Assembly: GCA_034769895.1 (NCBI GenBank)
Contig: CM068367.1
Location: 85,427,654-85,491,653 of the forward strand
DNA length: 64,000 bases
Direction of reading: 5' to 3'
DNA from: Magicicada septendecula
Lineage: Eukaryota; Arthropoda; Insecta; Hemiptera; Cicadidae
Below, piece after piece: positions 48,240 through 62,670 of this stretch. Every line of letters starts with the position of its first letter. The stretch's first letter is position 1. The notes under the pieces were generated by a model. That model was not told the DNA's origin, searched no databases, and saw only the letters and a list, made by a program, of their open reading frames with translations. The translations under genes and the position numbers were made by a program.

Positions 48240-48990
48240 AGTGTGTATATAGTTATAATTTTAATTTTTATATTTTTATATTATTAATCTAACTTCTATT
48301 TTATAACAAGTAGGAAGAAATTATTTTTACGTCATATTTATATCGTTGACTATAGTTAAGTCATCTCCACTTTACAACATACTGTAGTATACATAGTTAA
48401 CTACACATCATCTGTATTATAGATGATTATTAGTTAAATAATTAACATAGTTTATTAATCTGAAGTTTTTTAAGGAATTTTTTAAATTACAGCTTTAATT
48501 ATTTAAATTAAGGAATCTCAGGGATCCACATTTCATTCTAGTTAATTTCAGTTACAGCTAATTAGTGAATACTGGATGAAGATGAGGAGCTATGGCTAGA
48601 AGATCCATCCTCTGGAGCCTTAATTGCTTAGGCCATCTTTAATTCTATAATTAGTAAAGACTCTTTTTTTTTGGGATGAGCTTGTCTGAACTGTGGCACA
48701 AACATGCCATGGGTTATTGCCAGCTTCTCGTGTGGTACAAGTACATGACATTGCATAAAAGGGGACTACTATAATCAGTGGGTGGCTGGTGATTCACAAA
48801 AACTGAGTGCACAAATTGACAACGTTCCATCCTAATGGTAGTCCCTCCCAATTTATAGAACAGTAATTTGGTTTGATTAAATTCAGTGCCATGTAATTAT
48901 ATTATCACCTCAAAATTTGCATGTGAAAAGGAATATTTATTCATTAACTAATATATAAGACTACGTACTCAGATCACAAATTATTATTGA

Positions 48991-49207
48991 TAAAAATCAT
49001 AAATTTTTACCTGATAGCCTAAACTAGTGTTTGCTCTATTAGAGCTTCGTCAGAGGCTGCCGCTAGGAACACTGTCTGTCCTGCTTTTCGTGATGATTGT
49101 GCAAAAGATTGTTGTGTGTGTGTGTGTGTGATTTAAATTGTGTTTGTTCATTAGAGCGAAAAGTAATTAACTAGTATAGGCCATCAGGTAAAAATTTATG
49201 ATTTTTA
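48991..49207. mobile_element. fold-back (MITE-like) element next to copy D
   Basis: The left TAAAAATCATAAATTTTTAC... and the reverse complement of the right end match over about 42 bp with few differences (CCTGATAGCCTA against CCTGATGGCCTA). The inner part holds a short GT run. Total 217 bp, no coding capacity. HINE-like copy D begins three bases to the right. Confidence 0.7.
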
Positions 49208-49209
49208 TT

Positions 49210-49327
49210 ACTTCCATGTTCCTTAAGGAAATGGAAGTATGGTGATGGCAAAAAAAAATTGTGTTCAAGATTATTGCAGAATCTGATGGTACTATACTAA
49301 AAACATGAAAAAAAGTCATTTTTCGAA

Positions 49328-49358
<31 letters not shown>

Positions 49359-50868
49359 CATATGTGTCTGTCTGTCTGTGCGTGTGTCTGTGTGTCTATC
49401 TGTCTATAGATTTTTTTTTCCTATGGCAAACAATAACAGCCGCATATTCAAACAGAATCAAATAAGTTTTTGCATAAAGTCCTGATTTGTAGAGTACTCA
49501 AGACCTATTGTTTCTGGTGAAGATCGGTTAAGGGAATGGGGTAGTTTACCTGCAATTTTTTTTTTAATCAAGGGAAATTGTTTTCTATGGCAAACGATAA
49601 CAGCCGCAAATTCAAACAGAATCAACTAATGTTTTGCATACAGACCTGAATTGTAGAGTTCTCAAGACCTATTGTTTTTGGTGAAGATCGGTTAGGGGAA
49701 AGGAGTAGTTTACCAGCAACATTTTATGTTTTAACAAGGGTATTTTCTATGGCAAATGATAGCAGCCGCAAATTCAAACAGAATCAAATAATTTTTTGCA
49801 TACAGCCCTGAATTGTAGAGTTCTCAAAACCTTTTATTTTTGGTGAAGATCAGTTAAGGGAAAGGGGTAGTTTACCTGCAACATTTTATGTTTTAACAAG
49901 GGTAATTTTTTCTATGACGAATGATAACTGCCATAAATTCAAAGAGAATAAAATAATTTTTGCATGCATCCCTGAATTGTAGAGGACTCAAGACCTATTG
50001 ATTTTGGTGAAGATCAGTTAAGAGAAAGGGGTAGTTTACCAGCAACATTTTATGTGATAACAAGGTTAATTTTTTCTATGATGAACGATAACTGCCATAA
50101 ATTCAAACATAATCAAATAAGTTTTTGCATACATCCCTGAATTGTAGGGCACTCAAGGCCTGTTGATTCTGTTGAAGATCGGTTAAGGGAAACGGGTAGT
50201 TTTTCTTGCAACATTTTATGTTGTAACAAGAGAACGTTTTTCATGAAGAACGATAACTGCCGTAAATTCAAACAGAATCAAATAGTTTTTTACATATGTG
50301 CCTGAGTTGTAGAAGACTCAAGGCCTATTGATTTTTGTGAAGATCGGTTAGGGGGAAAAGGTAGCTTACCTGAAACATTTTTTGTTGTAACAAGAGTAAA
50401 GTACTTAATTTGATAAATAAAGTATCCTGATAAGAATATCTTAATAATCCACTGTAGAAATGTAGATGAAATATCTATAAATGAAGAGGCTAGTTGAACG
50501 GGGGTGGGGGTAATTTTCTATAAATGAAAATTATAGTTGAAGGGGGAGGGGATAATTTTTTATATATGTACTACGTTATCGGCAACAAAGAAGTAGTTTG
50601 TTGTTAAAATTCCTTCCCGTCCTGTTTGGCCGTAGACCAAAGTTTTCTGCAAAACCAGACGTTTCAGCAGACCAGTCGACTGCCATCATCAGGGAAAATC
50701 GAGTGCGATAACGTGTGGTGTTATACGTTAGTGACCACAGTACTGTGGTTAAAGCTGAAGCAATAAGTGGAAAGAAGTAGTTTCTATGGAAACATTTCAT
50801 TTCGTAAATGATTTTAAATATAAATATTAGAACATGGAAGTCATGTATGGTTCTCCATACCGATATTT
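49210..50868 (+). mobile_element. HINE-like element, copy D
   Basis: Starts ACTTCCATGTTCC and has a GT run (49331-49358) followed by TCTG repeats. Six tandem units of ~165 bp (about 49420-50395) and the tail come next, with the ~183-bp insert (50600-50783, bounded by AAAGAAGTAGTTT at 50587-50599 and 50771-50783). The 3' hairpin is at 50845-50860, then CGATATTT. It is closest to copies A1/A2, which carry the same insert. Confidence 0.75.
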
Positions 50869-52300
50869 AATAGTAATTTGTGATCTAAGTTGGTAGTGTT
50901 ATATATTAGTTATTTAATAACAACAGATACATCATGAACAACAAAATCCAGAAATATTTATTCATCGACTTTTTCTGTGCATGACATGTCTATAAAAATA
51001 AAATATTACAAAGAAATTTTTAATGAATTAGGCCTAAAAAAAAAATAAAAACGGATATTACTATAGCTGAGTTACAATTTTGACAGTAATATATTACTTA
51101 CTACAGAAGAGTACTTTGTATGGGTTCTGGAATACTTTATTTGTAAAATCTATAGACTAAATTTTGGCTCATCTGGATAAAAAATAATCATCTTTCCACA
51201 GGAAGGAAATTTGCCTTAACTTACTTTAATAAAAAACAAATAAATAACCCAAATGTATTTATTCTTTATTTGTATCTCAATGCATGATGACTGTTGCTCA
51301 TTTGGTAAATAATAAAAACAAAAGATATCACAGACATACAGCAAAGAGACTCTCATAAACATTCACTTATTCATGGTTGGCATGCTCAGTCATATCACAA
51401 TAACATGGCCTCAAAAGTGGTTACAGGATAGAAAGGAATAACATTTAAACCAATCATCATGTGTTAGTATCACATCATGGTAAGTTATATCTGAAACACA
51501 CGGTGTTTTAGCCAAATAGGATGATATAATATTAACTGCTGGCACCAGTGTTTTTGGGTCTCTCAACAACTGCTAGTATGAAATGTAAAAACAACTGGAT
51601 ATCTAGACAGATTATGTTTACTTCCATAAAACTGGTTACATGCTACAGCACATGCACATCACCACATACCAGCCACCCTGAATATAACCATTACACCAAG
51701 CAATAAAGTAAAATTGCTGATCTTTAATTGTATGAACATAAATCTTTCACTTGTTTTGAAGCCGTGTTCAGACAATAATTTGCAAAAAGTGGATGAATCT
51801 ATGCAACATATAGGACTTGAGGAAGGACAATGGGAACATCGGGAGAATTGGAAAGCCAGGTTGAAGGAAGAGAGATGGCACTAGCTGTAGCAACCCTATT
51901 ATATATATAAGAATGCAAACAAAATCATATAATACACTCGGTAGGTAACATAACTTGAACACTTAATAATCAAAAGCAAACCTGATAATCACTATACACG
52001 TAAAATGTCTTTACAAAAGTCTTACATTCAGTTGCTATTCTTATAATTTCAAGTGGAGTTATTGAGAGGATGAATTCCTTAACAGCAATGAATGAATGAA
52101 TGAATGAAATGAAGTCAGAGGGGACGGGACAGTTTTGTTTACTTCAAGGACATTATCCAATAATTATGAACTACCAAAAATAGCTTCTGTATTAGTAGGG
52201 AGAAAAATGAATAAATATCAGTGGGATATTGTTACAACACAAATAAGCCACCCCAATACCAGGGATGAAAAAGATGATACTAAATATAAATATACTTCAT
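50869..52300. other. non-coding stretch; one peptide-like segment
   Basis: Mostly AT-rich without genes. At about 51735-51884 the plus strand encodes KPCSDNNLQKVDESMQHI, then GLEEGQWEHRENWKARLKEE and RWH before a stop. That looks like a real protein end (terminal exon or retroelement C-terminus), but I cannot name it. Confidence 0.3.
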
Positions 52301-55278
52301 ATAAAATAAAATATTAAATATAAATAAAATGTAAAGGCAATGACACGACAAACGACGACTTGAACTAACCCAAGTGATTGACCAAACAAACAAGAAAACA
52401 AAGAAGAAGGGAAAAAACCGAAACCAAATAAGAATAAAGCCAATTGAAGGAAGTGAATGAATCCGTACTACCAAATGAAATAAAACCAAACGAGAAAGGG
52501 AGAACCAAACTAAAATGAAGCCAATTGAAAATGAAGGAGAAGAAGAAGAAAAAGGAAAATGAAACTAATTAAGCGTAAAGGAAATGAAGTGAAACCAAGG
52601 GATAAGAAACACCACAAATATGTAAGGGAGAAATGGTACACTCAAGTATAATATTGGGAATAAAATCAATGATTATCCAATATCAGAAATAAATATTATT
52701 ATCAATTAAATAATTAATGTAATTGTTTTAACCAAAACCCAGTAAAGTAATATTATAAAAAGAAAAGTACACTAACCCCAGAATTAGAGTTAGATGTAAT
52801 AAAACTCTATAGAATTATAACCTTAGCAATACTATGTATAATATTAGTAAAGAAAGAAATAATGAGAAAGTGACAAAGAGAAAGAATTATAGGGATTACC
52901 CACTAAGAAACACTTAATGTAAACAGTTAAAGAGTGAAATAGTGAAAGTGTGAAACCCAAAATGGTTAGAAACCATATTTATGACAATAAAACGCTTAAT
53001 AATCAATAATAAACCATAATTGATTAATAGTGAATCAAATAATAAATAAGAATAAGGTTTTAATGATAGAATTAGATGTAAGCACTTCATAATGTGGAAT
53101 AAACACTGAAGAGTGATGAGGAAACACTATGTGATTAAAAGTGAAACAAAATAGTAATTAAAAATATAAGGTTTTAATAATAATAGTAAATGTAAACAAT
53201 TAGTAATATGAAATGAGCACTGGAAAGTGATGATAACGTGGTTAATTAAGAGATTTAAGATTAATTGTAAACGATTGTAATTAAAAGGGGAGAATCCCAT
53301 GAAAAGATAAACAGCTAGTGTTAACATGGATTGAGAGTAGAGTTTAATTAAGGAAAAAGAAATTAATAATGTAATAAATAAACACCCCAGATTGTAAGGG
53401 AAAACCAATTATTCAAAAGGTGATGTTAGTTAACACTCAAAAAATAGTAATTAATGAAATGAGTTGTAAACAAACTTTACTTAATAATTGTTAAATAATT
53501 GTGTAATTATATTTATGAATAGGCTATGACTGAAGAATTTGTACACAGCATACGCCTAGATGTTATGTTTTTAATTGAGGAAGGATAGGGAGTGGTAGCC
53601 ATTTTATTAACAAAGGCAAAATAGATAATTAAGAAGTTAAGACAATACAAATCTAATTACACTAGCAAATCAGTTAATGTAGAAAATAACAGAACCATAC
53701 AATTGGAATAATAAACAAAACAAAACACATTTGAATAAAATGAGAAATCAGTTGTATAAATTCAGTAAATATGGTCAATGGCTACTAGTGCTTCTGAAAT
53801 GCCTAACTGTCAAAACCAATAATTACAAATTGTATAAAATCCACAAGGAAATTAACAAATCTAAGGCGAGTAACTAGCCAAGAATAATGTGTAAATCATG
53901 TTAAAAGAAAAATGTTACAATAAGAACTTAAATTAAAAGAAATATGTAATTAACAAATGTTAACATAAATGTACAAAAGTTAATATCTAATAGAACACAA
54001 CCTTATGAGGTATGAATTTAATCTTTGAAAGGAAATACAGACAATAGTGATAATATTTAATACTCAGGAAGGAAGACAGAAGAATAAAATCAATCAGAAG
54101 ATATATAGTAATTTTGAATAAAATTCAAATATGATAACAATGGTAATAAACCATGCCTTAGCCAATCAAAGGATTTAGGTTACCATAGAAACTAGGACCG
54201 TTGGTTACTAATTTTCCATTAATTTTCAGTACTCGTATAATGACGCTTGTGTAGTAGGGACGCAAGATTTTGTATGACAGGAATTTTACTTTAAAAAGTT
54301 TAAAAAATATTCAAAAGTCAAAAACATATACCAGTGAGAAGGAGATGAAGAGGAATAACATTTAACTGATGTCCAGGAACAATATAAACGAAAATTAAAA
54401 GCAGAAATTCCCAAGACTAATATGAAAAGGACGCCAGCAGCCTAAGTCACTCAAAATTGATGAATTTTCCATTTCCAAAGAACAACGATCTATCACAAAC
54501 CTTCTGAACTGATAAGTATCATTTAAATACCCTAATCCCAGGAATAAAAGCACTTTAAATATTTCTCGAATCTGTACAAACTCTCACTATGAATTGAAAA
54601 TAATTTCTTTCAAGGATTAAATAAAATAAACTTACTTAGAAAACCTTGTTAACTAAAAAATAACCTCGTACAAGATTGCGAACTTTTGAAACACCTATTG
54701 GTACACTGCAAACAAATTGTAGCCACACTTTATACTATTTAAGTACGAATAATGTACGGTAGTGTACTTTTTTATTGTAACCATATTTAATGTTTTCTTT
54801 ATAATCAAAAGGACTCCAGATTTTGGACGAGTTGACGTATAAAATACAAACAGTAGCCATTACGGCATCAGAATAGCTCGCTCAAAACCAATTTCGTCAA
54901 CTTGAGATAAAGCGTTTCATGTTTAATGTCGGAGCAAATTTATTAAATACTAAATTATAATATTATTGTCACATTAAATAATTACCAAACAACTATTAAA
55001 GAAACAGTACAGAGTGTAACCATTGTTTTATTTCGTAGGAAATTGTATTATATATGTGTGTGTTAGCGAACTTACAGATTAGACAACTAGCGCTTTCGCT
55101 ATCGGTGCAATACAGCAAGCTGTTCAAAGGCGGGAACCGATTCGAATGCTCCGGCCGTCACCGCTGAAAACACCATACTAACACATTAATTCATAAATTT
55201 AATTGTTTTCAACAAACAATTTGCCGCCACTCGGGATTCACAAACTCCTACGCACCAGCCTAATATAACGTTACAGAT
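52301..55278 (+). other. A-rich leader region or LTR of the plus-strand retrotransposon
   Basis: Strong strand bias: the plus strand is A-rich and T-poor around 52330-54600. A primer-binding-type sequence follows at 55279, so the 5' LTR must end at about 55275 (GTTACA). Where it begins is not clear. TGTAACC near 55015 would give a ~260-bp LTR, but the A-rich block could equally be part of a long LTR like the 2-kb one at 4021. The second LTR is not in the window. No gene. Confidence 0.4.
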
Positions 55279-55298
55279 TGGCGACCAACGTAGTGAGG
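55279..55298 (+). other. primer-binding site of second retrotransposon
   Basis: TGGCGACCAACGTAGTGAGG three bases after ...GTTACA. It resembles the lysine-tRNA-type TGGCGCCCAACG with small differences. Gag starts 46 bases after its first base. Confidence 0.6.
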
Positions 55299-55324
55299 CT
55301 AGAAAAGGACAACTAGCGGCGATT

Positions 55325-57499
55325 ATGAAGAGACATTCCATGGTTACCAGAAACGACACTAAGAAAGGAACCAACCAAGAAGAAATGGAAGAAATTGAAT
55401 AAATGATCGGAGGATTGTTCGAAGAGGATCCCCAGGAGGACCAACCAGAAAATCTAACACTACCTGAACCGGAAATAGAAGTAGTAGTTGATGTCCAACC
55501 AGTCAAACCAGCCCAAATAATGGACGCCAATTTCCAAGAAATGATGAGGATTATGGTGGAACAATTAAACAGAAACCAGGAGAAAACCGATGAAAATTTT
55601 AAGAAACAAGAGGAAAAAATTAACGAAAAACTAGACAGAAATAATGACAAAATTGACCGAAACAGTGAAGAATTGAATAAAAAATTAGAATCATTAAGAA
55701 GAGAAGACAGGGAATTCTTCAGACAAAATAGTGAAGAGTTGAAGAAACAAATCAAGGAGGACATAGAGCTCCTGAATCATAAATTGGAAAGCAACCATGA
55801 GGCCTTGAAGAGAAGCCAGGAAACGCTAGAAAAGAAGAGTGAAGAGCTGAAGAAACAGATCAAGAAAGATCTGGAGATAGTGAATAAGAAGATTGAAAAT
55901 AGTAATGATACGCTCCAATGAAAATTGAAGGAAGACAGCGAAAAAACAAGGAGGAATTGAAACAACAACTGGTAGAATGTCGGGAGGAGATCAAACAAAC
56001 GATAACCGAGACAAATGAAACTGTGATACAAGTCCGGGAAGAGCTAAACAATAAAATCAGCAATGTCGAGGAGGAAGGTAGAATGAGAGTGACAGAACTT
56101 TATCAAGTCACCACCGAAGAACGCCAGAGAAATAAACAGGAGGTGCTTAAGAAGCTGGAGGAGAGGCACCAGGAAATACAAACAGATATAAGCGAACGGG
56201 TGGAAAGGGTATACACCACCATCAACAAAGTAGATGGACAGACCCAAGAGAACAAGGAGAAGATCCAGGGAATCAGCCAAAGGGGGAGGCAGATGCAGGA
56301 AGAGCTGGACACACTGAGGGAGAAACCCTGTCACAATAGCCACATTATCACCAGCGAGAACAGAGATGTGATCAACTTTCGCAGTTACCGGCGGAATCCC
56401 ATGGAATTCCTCAAAAGAGTAGAGGAATTAATAGAAAAGAATAGGGAAACAAGATGGACAACAGTAAGAAGCCTCATTGATGAAATGTTCAAAGACACCC
56501 ACAACAACTCGACCGGAGATAAACTGTACACAGGAATTTAAAACACAATTCCGAGAAAAATACTGGTCTGAGTCCACCCAAAACGTAGTCAGGAATGACA
56601 TCAGCAATGGGAGGTATGAACTGCAAGCAGGACACAACCTAACGTCTTACTTTTTAGGGAAGGTATGCTTGGCGAGGAACCTAGAACCAAGGATACCTGA
56701 GGAATCTCTAGTGAAACAGCTGGGGTACCACTACGAGGAAGCAGTACAAAAAGCCAGGAGACAAGGGCAGATCAAGACAATCCAGGGAATGGCAAGTTTG
56801 TTAGAGGATCACAAGAATGATGGGCAGTATAAGAAAAATCGACTAGTGAACCAACGATATAATAGGTGGAACGATAATAATAATGGACCCAATTACAGCC
56901 TGTCCTACAATAACACACAAAACGGCAACCGGAACAATGGGAACCAGAATAATAACTATCAAGGTGATCAGCCAAACAACAGGAATCAACCAAACCACCC
57001 TCCAAATAACCAGCCATTTAACAGAGGCCCACCAAACTATAATCCAGGAAACCAGTCAAACAACAGGAACATCCAAAACAACAATCCAACAAACAATAGC
57101 TACAGGGGAGCAGAACCGGACCAACGTCCAAATGGCCACCCCAACAATAATAAGTATTATGGCAACCATTACAACCCTAATTATCAGTACAACAGGGGAA
57201 CTGGGGGAAACCAAAATATAGGCGACAGCAGACGCCAGGTACATTTCATTCATGGACGGAGACAACATAACCACAGGAGGTATTGTCCAAACTGGCAGAC
57301 AAACCCATGGCACCATGACTCCAATACTAACAACAACCAGTTCTCAGAGAGTAGAACTACGGAACCACCAAGGAACCAAGTTAACAATCAACAAGGACCG
57401 AGCAACAAGATGGATGACCAGTCAAATAGTCTGGCCACAAATCAACAACAACCTTTTATAATACAACGTTTCTCGTGGTGTGTTGATATTGTAGTGTAA
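55325..57499 (+). pseudogene. decayed Gag with coiled coil and Asn-rich tail
   Basis: Same layout as the intact Gag at 10197-11930. It has a basic start (MKRHSMVTRNDTKK), a long Glu/Lys/Asn coiled coil (about 55540-56330), and a capsid-type region (NPMEFLKRVEELIEKNRETR, then FKTQFREKYWSESTQNVV and ARNLEPRIPEESLVKQLGYH). The tail of about 200 residues is rich in Asn, Pro, Gly and Gln and has no zinc knuckle. Breaks are TAA at 55400-55402, TGA at 55919-55921, a frameshift near 55940 within an A run, and another near 56500-56540. No pol follows: the sequence after 57499 is unrelated and non-coding, so the copy is truncated or interrupted. It is not expressed as a full protein. Confidence 0.85.
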
Positions 57500-60069
57500 T
57501 GGTGTTGCTTGCAGATACGCACCGGTATCTACGATAATGTTGTTTGATAAAATGTTCAAATTATAATTATTATTATTATTAGTTTGATTGTAATTGACTA
57601 ATATGTGGGTATCGGTGGTTCACTTCTTTAATTTAAAATATTTCTCGCACTCCGTTAGTAACCTCCCCCACTTACCACACGTGGATATTGTAGTCCTGTT
57701 CGGTGACTGCTCAGCTGAAATACACACACTGCATATACAAATAGATATTCTGGTTGAATATCCAATGTGACTATCATGTACAATATAAATGATATAACAG
57801 CTAAATAAAGTTCTGAGTTATTAGAAATATTTGAATTCTTCCGCCACCTTTTGGTAGAACTGACTAATAATAAATGAGCTAATTTACGTTTGAAATAATA
57901 CTTTTTTTCCACTGGTAACAAAATGTAGAGGTTTATTAACGGTTAATGATGTTATAAAATCTTTTAAAAATTGACAATCAGTTACTAATAATTTTACTGA
58001 TAATAATTACAATGAACAAAATTTAAAATAAGACTCTCCTTGGCCTCAAGGCTGGTAACCCTGTTGGTCATACAATAGTTTTTATCTTAAGAGGTTATGC
58101 CCTCTTATATCAGTTAATTACCATGTTCGTGTGGTTCTTTTAAGTAGCATGATACCAGGTACAAGATGTGGCATTTATAATGATATCAATTGAACAATAA
58201 TTAAAAAACAAACAAACAAATATAAAAACAGAAAATTAGTACCATATAACAAATAGTTATGGTATTATCGTATGCGGGAATCCGCACGCCGTTTACAGTA
58301 TTTAATTGACAATCAACGAGTACGTTGGCTTGCACTACTGAAATGTATTACTATATTTTAATAATTCACTGTGGGAATTATTTACTTACAAGAGAAAAAT
58401 TTATTAAAAAAAAACTCTTGTTATTGTTTTCATCTGATTTTGGATTACATGAGAACAGACTTTTGACAAAGAAGGTGGCAAATTACGGTTATGTTTTTAA
58501 GGTTATCTCATAACGTGAATCGTTATTAGAGTTAATTATCTTTAATATTTATTTCTTCTTAATCTAAGTATATACATATTATTTATAATGGTTCTGATGT
58601 GTCATTATCAGTATCATATAATACTCTTTCGCATAAAAGTTAAAATATTTATCTTCAAATATAGAAAAATCAAGAAAACAACGTTAGTCAATTGAGCGAT
58701 TATTTATATTGCTCGTATTTTGTAATAAGTACTTTAGTCGTGAATCTTTTAATTATGAACAATAATTAAAATATTTATTTAACATGTTAACAGTTGCGAA
58801 TTAATACTTTCATTAATTCTGATAAATTCCATCATCATTTTTGATACTTCGCTTTTTACTGACTTGCGTAGTATATCAACATTACGTATTTACAGAAATT
58901 TTATTTCTGTTTCATTGTTAATTAATAAAAAAGAATTGTACTCCCTGTTTTTATCTTTTGCACAACACTCGCAAATACGATCGATATTGTACACTGATCG
59001 CATTTAAATATTGTCCACTCCGCACAGTGCACTCGTTAATGCTTGTGTAGTATTTAGGTTAGTGTATGTCAGTTACTGATGTTTACGTGTCGCGCACAAT
59101 TCAAAAATAAACTTCTTCATATCTCGTCCGGAGAGTGACATGACCTGTCCGTTCGATGGTTGATCGACGACTCTGACGCTCCTTCAAAGCGTCTGTGGCT
59201 TGTCTGCCAATTTTCATTCATTCGATTGGCTGAAATGATTGAACTCTCTAACCCAAAGTACTTTATTTTCTTAAAATATTTAATTTTTTACCAATTTTGG
59301 CGTTTGGGTTTGAGATTACATGACGTCAGCACTGGTACAAAAAATAATTAAAAAGTTTAAACTCGTAATAACTTTCTTAATATTTGTCTTATCGTTAAAC
59401 GGTTAGTGTCAATAAATTGCGGACATCCTGCGCTTTAATTAAAGTCCAAACAAGATTATAATCCGTCCATTATTTCAATCACTATAACGATTTTATTGAT
59501 TTTTTATGGTGCATCTTATATTTAATAAGTTTATTACACCAAACTTAATTATTTACACTAAAACACTTTTAATTAAACGATCTGAGTCTATATCTCAACT
59601 TGTTTAATACAAAAATTGGGAATAATTGTTACCCAAACAATATCTAGTTATGGCGTCTTTGGGCGTCCATATTTGATTATTCACAATTGTACTTAAAACT
59701 AACTTTTCTTATCTAATAACACTGATATTGTAACTTAATAATAATAGAAACGTCTATTTACATGAATTTATGCTTGAGTATATGTACAAGGCTGTATTTC
59801 ATATACTATTAACATTGTTTCAGTACCCTCCTATCTCTTTTCTTACAATTGTCACTTTACTTCTGGTTTTTTCTATACAAGGTATATTATGTAATTAATG
59901 CAATTAGTGTACACTTATAGTACCTAATTCCCTACATATATTTGTTAGCTTTTAGCTATCTGAGAGCCCTTCAATTTCTAGTAATGGGTTTGTTTACATT
60001 ATGTCATAGCATGGTAGTCGGTTATTTTTGTTAAAACAATAATTAAATTGTTATTGCTACACTTGATTT

Positions 60070-60560
60070 AGATTTCCAAAGTAGTATCAGACATTCTTCT
60101 GATCCTTGATAACATTTTTATCTACTTTTAAACAAGTTTGTATGTTGCATTTTGCATAAATAACTTGCTCCTCATTGTTTGTTTACATTTGGATTCCACC
60201 ATCATGGTCATTTGGTTTTTTATAATTTATATAAAAAATGACTATTCTCACGGTCATGGTCTGTTCTCAAAGTAGCATTAGGTGTCCCTCTTACTACTGG
60301 TAACACTCTTCTCAATTTTTGTTCAAGCTTTAATAAAGTATCGTGCTTAACTAGTTGGTTACATTGTTTCTGCTTACTCCTGACTATGTGTTCTTAGTTA
60401 GTTAGTTTACAATATTTTGGTTACAAAACTATTGTCATTATATTTACAATCTGTTCTCATAGTAGTACCAGATGTTCATCTAACTACTGGTAATACTTTC
60501 ATTAACATTGGTACTTGTTTTAATACTGTATTTTGTCTAACTAATTTGGCATACTAGGTT
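60070..60560. repeat. degenerate ~190-bp repeats (three units)
   Basis: Related segments begin near 60076, 60262 and 60452, with shared pieces such as CTGTTCTCAWAGTAGYA and CTACTGGTAAYACT. Diverged and non-coding. Confidence 0.45.
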
Positions 60561-62670
60561 CCATTTTTCCTATCTTTGTGCCATTATATTTGATCTGTTT
60601 TATTTGTATGGTATTTCATTATAATACACTGTCTACTAGGGTGTATCATTATTTATAACAAATCCTTGATTGATATTATAGTTGATGGTTATTTGGTTAA
60701 ATTAACATGTATGATTTTTTGTTTCATAGGTGTCTTTCCTATGGGGTTATGTAACAATGTACAACATGTTCTAATGCAGCATTTTGCTACTACTAACATG
60801 ACTTCAGTATGGTATTTTACTACAATATTTTAATTGTTTTAATACACATGTTTACTCTACTTCTTCTTAAACAATAATACAAATCTTTTTGTACTAATGA
60901 TAATATCTTTCTTGTCATTGGTTGTGTCTAATTCCTGTCACATTTGTTTGATAGATAACAAAGTTTTTAATGTCAGTTCTCTATGAACAATAATATAATT
61001 GTTCGATTTTATATTATTCTGGTTGTCTTATGATTATCTATATGGATTACTATCTTTATTAAATTAGTCACACTAATTGTTTGTGTATATTTGACTATTT
61101 AATTCTTGATGGTTTCACTATGAAAGTAACACATTTTCTTCCACTATAAACCTTATCACTGGAATTGTTTGTGTGGTTTATTAGGTTAAAATTAGTTAAC
61201 TGGTCACAGGTTTTCACATCTATATTAAGTACTCACTGTAATTGTTTGTGGTTCCTTAAATGTTAAACACTGTTTCTACATAGTCGATAATCACTATTTC
61301 TCTAGTCACTATTATTGTCTCTAGTACACTTGATGAATGATGAGTCCTTACATGGTCTATCCATTTTCTTCTCTCTTCATGGTATGTTTCCTTGTCCTTC
61401 TTCTTTCCTTCTTCTTTAGGTTTGAACGTCTTTTTCAATATTTTCATTGTAGTCATTTATCTTCATTTGATTCCCTCGCTGTTGGAGTTTATTTGTATTG
61501 TCGTTATGTTGATGGTAATGATATTATTCTTGTAATTTCCCCTCACTGTTGGATTTTATTGGTCCTTATTTTGTTGTTTCCCCTCACTGTTGGATCCTAT
61601 TGGGTCTGGTCACTAATACTTTTGTTTTGGCTCATGGTCATTTTCTTCCTTCATTTCTTATTTGATGCTGCTATGTTAACATTTTCTTCCTCATCGTTGG
61701 ATTTTTTATACTAATATATCTGTAGATACACACTTTTATTCACATAGGTTTATTCATCTAGAAATACTTTCATGCTTTTCTGTTACTTGACGTTATATTA
61801 GTTTATTTTATGTAACTACCAAATTTGGTAACGTTACATATGCCTTCCTATAAGAATTGATTAATTCTGAATCAGTGTCTTTATTTTCCATTGAAGAATT
61901 CATCAATTGTTGTACGTTTCCATGTCGATTCACATGTTTTTTACATATATCCCTTCACTTTCTTCTATTTGAATCATAATTATTTCTTCTCTATGTAACT
62001 ATCTCCCTTGTTTATTTAGTTCCCTAATTCCCTAACATAAGCTTAGCTGGGGCAGTTCAGAGCGGCTCACTTTGGCTATTCAACTCCACTGGCCATACTA
62101 ACTTCAATAAATATGGAGGCAAATCATCTCCTTCAATAATAATAAATGATTGCTGGCATTATTCATCAGTCAATTCATCTCAAATAATCAAAAAATAATA
62201 ATAGTGGTCGTTCTTCCGACAAATAATAAATATTCTTGGGATTAACTCACGCATCTGCGGTTTATACATTGTTATACTCTCTTTTTCTTGATTCAAATCG
62301 ACTAAATTCTTCACATATTATAGGGATAGTTTGTTTTACATTTCATCACTGGTATACTCTCATGATTATCTTCGTTAGTATATTACTTTTCATTCTTCTT
62401 CATCATTGATTAATCTTTTCTTTTCGTATCACATTAAACGTCATCTTCTTCATTTCATGGTTTATTCTTCTAGATATAATTCATAAATACATTTATTTTT
62501 TCTCCTTTCTCATGGTTTTAGTTGGTATATAGTCCATGTGGTATTGGCTTTTCTCTAGTAAAACACACTAGAAAACAATGTGGTTGTGTGTGGTTGCTTG
62601 TCTACATCAATGATATTTATTTAGTTTTGCTCCTCCAACTTCTTATTTGCTCCTTCTCTCTTCAATTGTA

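Noticed and set aside
55015..55275. A defined 260-bp 5' LTR for the plus-strand element
   Set aside because: TGTAACC...GTTACA is suggestive, but the partner LTR is not in the window and the start could lie much further left.
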